64,000 nucleotides of DNA from Thuidium tamariscinum (Eukaryota > Streptophyta > Bryopsida > Hypnales > Thuidiaceae): assembly GCA_947034885.2 (NCBI GenBank), contig OX344752.2:14446001-14510000 (forward strand), given 5' to 3'. Below are positions 60,241-64,000 of this stretch, piece after piece; position 1 is the stretch's first letter; each line of letters starts with the position of its first letter. Both the position numbers and the translations under genes were made by a program. Under the pieces are notes generated by a model. The model searched no databases and had not been told where the DNA came from. It saw only the letters and a list, made by a program, of their open reading frames with translations.

Positions 60241-61223
60241 TTAGATGGTGCATTATAGGACCTCTTACCTTACATTCAAGTTAGTGGATTGGAGTTCGGT
60301 GTTTGAGCAAATGCTCATACCAACCCTTTTGGTGGGCGAGTTAGTGCCAATTTGCACCAAGAATATTCTCTTGGTGAAACCTTTAAAAAATATTTTGCGT
60401 TAGTATTTTGCCAGAATAAACTTCATGCATTTTGCCATTAACTATTTGTACACAAGTTTAGAATACGGTATATTTCTTGAGTCTTGCCAAAGAGTGCAAT
60501 TTCCCAATAAAACTTGGTTGCCATTTGGACTTTGAATTGTACATAGATTGTAACCCTTAAAACGACATTGATATTGTATGTGTATTGTATGTGTAGGTCA
60601 GTTTCGTGAATGACTTGGGAAAATTTGGGAAATGTCAAAATTTAGAAAATTATTTATAACTATTTCTAAAAATTTGAAAAAATTGTTTTGGAGGAAAATT
60701 AGAAAAAGGATCAGATTTATGCATGGTTAGAAAGAATCAATCCAAAATTAGGAGTATCCTCATAAAGAGCCAAAAATTAAAAAATTCCTATTTGTATGCC
60801 AAACTGTTGAATTGCAAAAAGTAAACTATTTTGGCATAAATTGTTGAAATAAACCTACACTTATGGAATCTTATCTAGGCTCAATCAAACTTTGATAGAT
60901 TTCTATATAAAAATATAACATAAATTTGATATTTTTCACAAGTAGTAGTATATGTCTAAAATTTATTTTCCATTTTTTCATAATTAAAAACATCAAAAAC
61001 ATCAAGTTGAGTTCAATATGATTTTCTAGTGAAGTTTCTTTGTAAAAATCATTGTAATTAAAAACTTGCTTTAAATAGAAAAATCAAAATAATAGTAACT
61101 TCATGGTGTAATTGATGTATTCTTTGAATTCACACTAAGAGAATTTTGATAAGGTAGACAAGCCTATTACCACCTTGATTTGCAATTTGGCTATGTTGGT
61201 GCCAATTCCAACAAGGGCACATA

Positions 61224-61470
61224 TTTTTTAGAAGTATGTGCATGTTTTACATATCAAAATCAAGTGGAATTATATATTTCCAATGAAAACTATAATTTCT
61301 ACAAAATTTTTAGAAGTGAGTGCATGTTTCATATATCAAATTGGAGTGCAATTATAAATTTCCAATGAAAACTATAATTTCTATAAATTTTTTAGAAGTA
61401 TATATATTTCACAAATCAAACTCAAGTAGAATTATAAATTTCCAATCAAAACTATAATTTTTGACAAAAT
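61224..61470 (+). repeat. tandem repeat, period about 82 bp, three copies
   Basis: The marker 'tttttagaagt' occurs near 61225, 61308 and 61389. Each is followed by 'atatcaaa', 'ggaattataaatttccaat' and 'aaaactataattt'. Units are about 80-85% alike. Confidence 0.85.
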
Positions 61471-61664
61471 TGCCTCTAGACTAGGGTCATAAACAACTCA
61501 TAAACATCCCATAACCACCTAATCAACAATTAGATATTCTCTATTTAAGGAATGACATGTAATTCCAACTTCTCATTAAAAGCCTAATTTTGTCATATAA
61601 TGAAGGGAATTGGAGAGGGGGGGGGGGGGGGTTGCAAACATAATGGATTAGTCAACTTTAGAAA

Positions 61665-61880
61665 TGGTTCAAAAGTGGTGTATTTTGAATTTTCAAGATG
61701 CTATCTTCAAAGTATTATGGGAATTACAATTTTGGCAATTTTGTAAAAAAAATCAAATGGAGTAAAAAATAGATTATCAAAGCTACATATTTTTATTTAA
61801 ACTTAAAAAATTCAAATCACAAATTATATACAAATTCTAGTTTTGACTTCCAAAATGCTTGTGCATTTTGAAATGTCCTA
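61665..61880 (-). repeat. dispersed repeat, inverted sister of 7830-8050
   Basis: In reverse complement it carries 'attttggaagtcaaaactag', 'tttgattttttttacaaaat', 'gccaaaattgtaatt' and 'gaagatagcatcttgaaaat', in the same order as at 7830-8050. The two copies are about 54 kb apart. Confidence 0.65.
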
Positions 61881-62917
61881 TAAGAGTCAATTGTAGTATC
61901 CCGTGTAAAAAATTAAATTAAATAGTCCTTGGTTCATACAATTATAATAGAGGTACCTATAACCAATTAAATATGCACATGTAAACATGATCTAGGGTAG
62001 TACACGACGAAGCAAATATTTTCGAAGGTACATTGATAGAAATGATGGAGATTGCAAATTTTTGGTAATTTTATCTCTTAAATTGAAATTACTAAGAATT
62101 TTGAAAGGCAAAAGTTGAGCTTGATTGATGACCAATATCTAGAGTCATCCAATTCCAATAATTCAAGAATTGCTTTGCTGCTCATTACTTCCTTATTTTT
62201 TGCTCACTTATGTGACATTAATTTATTGGTCCAAACCTTGAAAAGATACAAAGATGCACATTCCAAAGAAAAAATAGAAATCCGTTTCAATTTTAGTTGG
62301 GAATAGAATACTTTATTGATTGTTGAAGGGGTGCTTGTTAATAATAGATACCTCTACCATAACAAGTTCACATAAATGTATAGCTATTGCTTGTAAAAGT
62401 ATCTTTGATAAATCTTAAAATAGGGACATTCAAAATATCCACTTTTAATGTCTACCATGGTTACTATTATTATATTGTTCCAATGTTATATGCACTTGTT
62501 AAGCAACTTCAATCCCCAATGCCATTGATATTGATCTATCTTCAATCCTAGGCCTCCCATTCTCCTTTCTAAACATGACAAGTTGAGATATAAAAACATG
62601 ATGTTTTTCTCCCATAAGAGAGATTCATAATTTTCATACTTTTTGAGTTTTGTTATGTGTGCTAATAAATTTTAATTTTTTTTTTGAATAGAAGGTCCTT
62701 TTTTAATGCAAAATCATTTTCTTTTTCTTTTATAATACTTGAAAGTCCTTTTGAGGTTTGCATTGTTGACTTTGCATTGGATGAAGAATTTTTGAAAAGT
62801 CAGTGGGATTGTAGAAGGCTCCTAATGCAATTTGTAATGGACTAGATTTAGTTGATATTCAAAGTAGCAGTATTTGAATATGATTTGGATAAATAGTAAA
62901 AATACCCAATATTTTAA

Positions 62918-63859
62918 CCCCTAAAGGACCAAACTGTGTTTTTTGGCAACTTAGCAATTTCGGGCAGCTCATTACAGATGGAGTTTTTGGTTTTTTTCTT
63001 TGAAATTTTGACACAACATGTGCCCAAGGAGTAGCTTTAAGGCCCAACAATTTTCATAACTTTTGACTACATAGTGAAAAAGTCATTGGCTGATATGTAA
63101 TTTCTCTACTCGGTGGGCAGCCCGGGCAGCAAAAAAAACTTCTTCAAAATTACTTTTTAAGAAAATTAAAATTTGAAATTGGTTTCTTTGATTTTTATCT
63201 AAATGTAAACCTTTGAATCATTCCATTTTGATTAATGAGTCAAAAGTTATGAGGATTTTTAGTTTGAGGTAGTTTCGGCTAGTTATAAAATCTCTACACT
63301 ACAAAAAAAGTTTGAAATTCTTTATTTAATTCAATTTTTAATATTTTTGAAAAAAAATAAAAACATTGGGTGTATATTGTTTAACACAACATTACAACCA
63401 TTGGGATTGTCTTCTTTTAAATCTATAAATAAATTGTTAATAATTTAGTATTTTGGCTCATTTTCTACATCTTTCTACTTACTATTTTTTTCCTATATGT
63501 TGTACAATTTCAAATGATCTGAAAATTTTGAAGCATGTAGCCAACTTCACTTGAGAAATGAATCCAAAGAGTTACAATCATTTTGGACTTTTTTTCACAC
63601 AAATATGGTCTTCTAAAGTGCAGCTGCCCGGATTTCCGCAGTGGTAAAAAAATTATTTTGTCACTTCAAACACTAATATCATGCAATCTACATGGCGGAA
63701 ATTGCTGAAATTCTTTCCACGTATTCTTAAATCTGTGTTCTAAAAGATCCTACAGTTACTTTTGTCAAAAAATGATTTTTTCTAAAAATTTGATAGTTGT
63801 CTAAAAAATGACAGTTTTGAAGCGGTTTTGGTGAAAACATAGTCAAAAACCTTTAGGGG
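62918..63859 (+). mobile_element. TTAA-flanked TIR element A, 942 bp
   Basis: Both ends read CCCCTAAAGG inward, a 10-bp perfect inverted repeat, and are flanked by TTAA at 62914-62917 and 63860-63863. The interior matches element B (41873-42575) in inverted orientation along most of its length. It has subterminal 'cgggcagc' and 'gcagcccggg' words. No transposase frame, so it is non-autonomous. Confidence 0.85.
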
Positions 63860-64000
63860 TTAAGTGCTTTGATCACATACATCCTCATATTCATTGTCTT
63901 TGATTCTAAAGTATCATTGATTTTGGGTGTCCTTCTCTTAATGGTAAATCTAGTAAGGCCATTGTCAATGCAACTACAAAATTGAATGGTATCTATACTT

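Larger units (their letters stand above)
60250..62913. other. AT-rich gene-free stretch
   Basis: No gene was seen. It contains an 82-bp tandem repeat, a G-run near 61617-61630 and the inverted copy of a dispersed repeat (61665-61880), listed separately. Confidence 0.6.

Noticed and set aside
1-64000. Retrotransposons, CRISPR arrays, tRNA or rRNA genes
   Set aside because: I looked for long direct terminal repeats, reverse-transcriptase-like frames, regularly spaced short repeats and cloverleaf sequences and saw none that hold up by eye.

Overview
The window is nuclear DNA of a land plant. All four well-resolved genes have plant-type relatives: an AKR4C-like aldo-keto reductase, a Maf-family nucleotide pyrophosphatase, the plant kinase-like/BEACH/WD40 protein GFS12, and an At1g16860-like membrane protein. 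Genes have many short GT-AG introns and sit in islands of balanced base composition, separated by very AT-rich, repeat-laden DNA. I suspect a moss or another seed-free plant from the compact intron-rich genes and the unusual transposon mix, but nothing in the sequence proves the species.

Layout. 1-3.3 kb: AT-rich repeats, a foldback element and a 734-bp TIR element. 4.2-6.0 kb (-): a SINA-like RING E3 ligase gene whose middle is uncertain or degraded. 6-10.3 kb: repeats. 10.3-13.9 kb (+): aldo-keto reductase, seven coding exons, 321 aa, complete catalytic tetrad. 14.08-14.73 kb (-): intronless Maf gene, tail to tail with the reductase. 15-18.6 kb: repeats, including a TTAA-flanked element and a 271-bp MITE whose inverted sister copy lies at 3.3 kb. 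18.9-31.7 kb (+): GFS12, about 19 coding exons and about 1,787 aa, with a kinase-like domain that has lost the HRD and DFG signatures. 31.7-52.4 kb: about 20 kb of mobile-element and decayed-repeat DNA with a 500-N assembly gap. 52.4-53.4 kb: a possible minus-strand transcript. 54.2-58.0 kb (+): At1g16860-like protein, four coding exons, 556 aa. 58-64 kb: a doubtful exon, a young 498-bp foldback MITE, tandem repeats and a TTAA-flanked element.

The genes are unrelated housekeeping or stress genes and do not form a pathway. The more unusual content is in the repeats. Five elements start TTAACCC/TTAACCT, end with the inverted form and are flanked by TTAA; two abut and share one TTAA. This is the target signature of the piggyBac superfamily, which would be notable in a plant. 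A decayed coding array with a period of about 77 codons (231 bp) is scattered over 41-51 kb, all copies in the same orientation. Two CACTA-type MITEs with intact 3-bp duplications lie 51 bp apart. Introns and UTRs of several genes have grown by local tandem duplication.

Exon borders were read by eye from splice signals, reading phase and recalled family similarity; no alignment was run.
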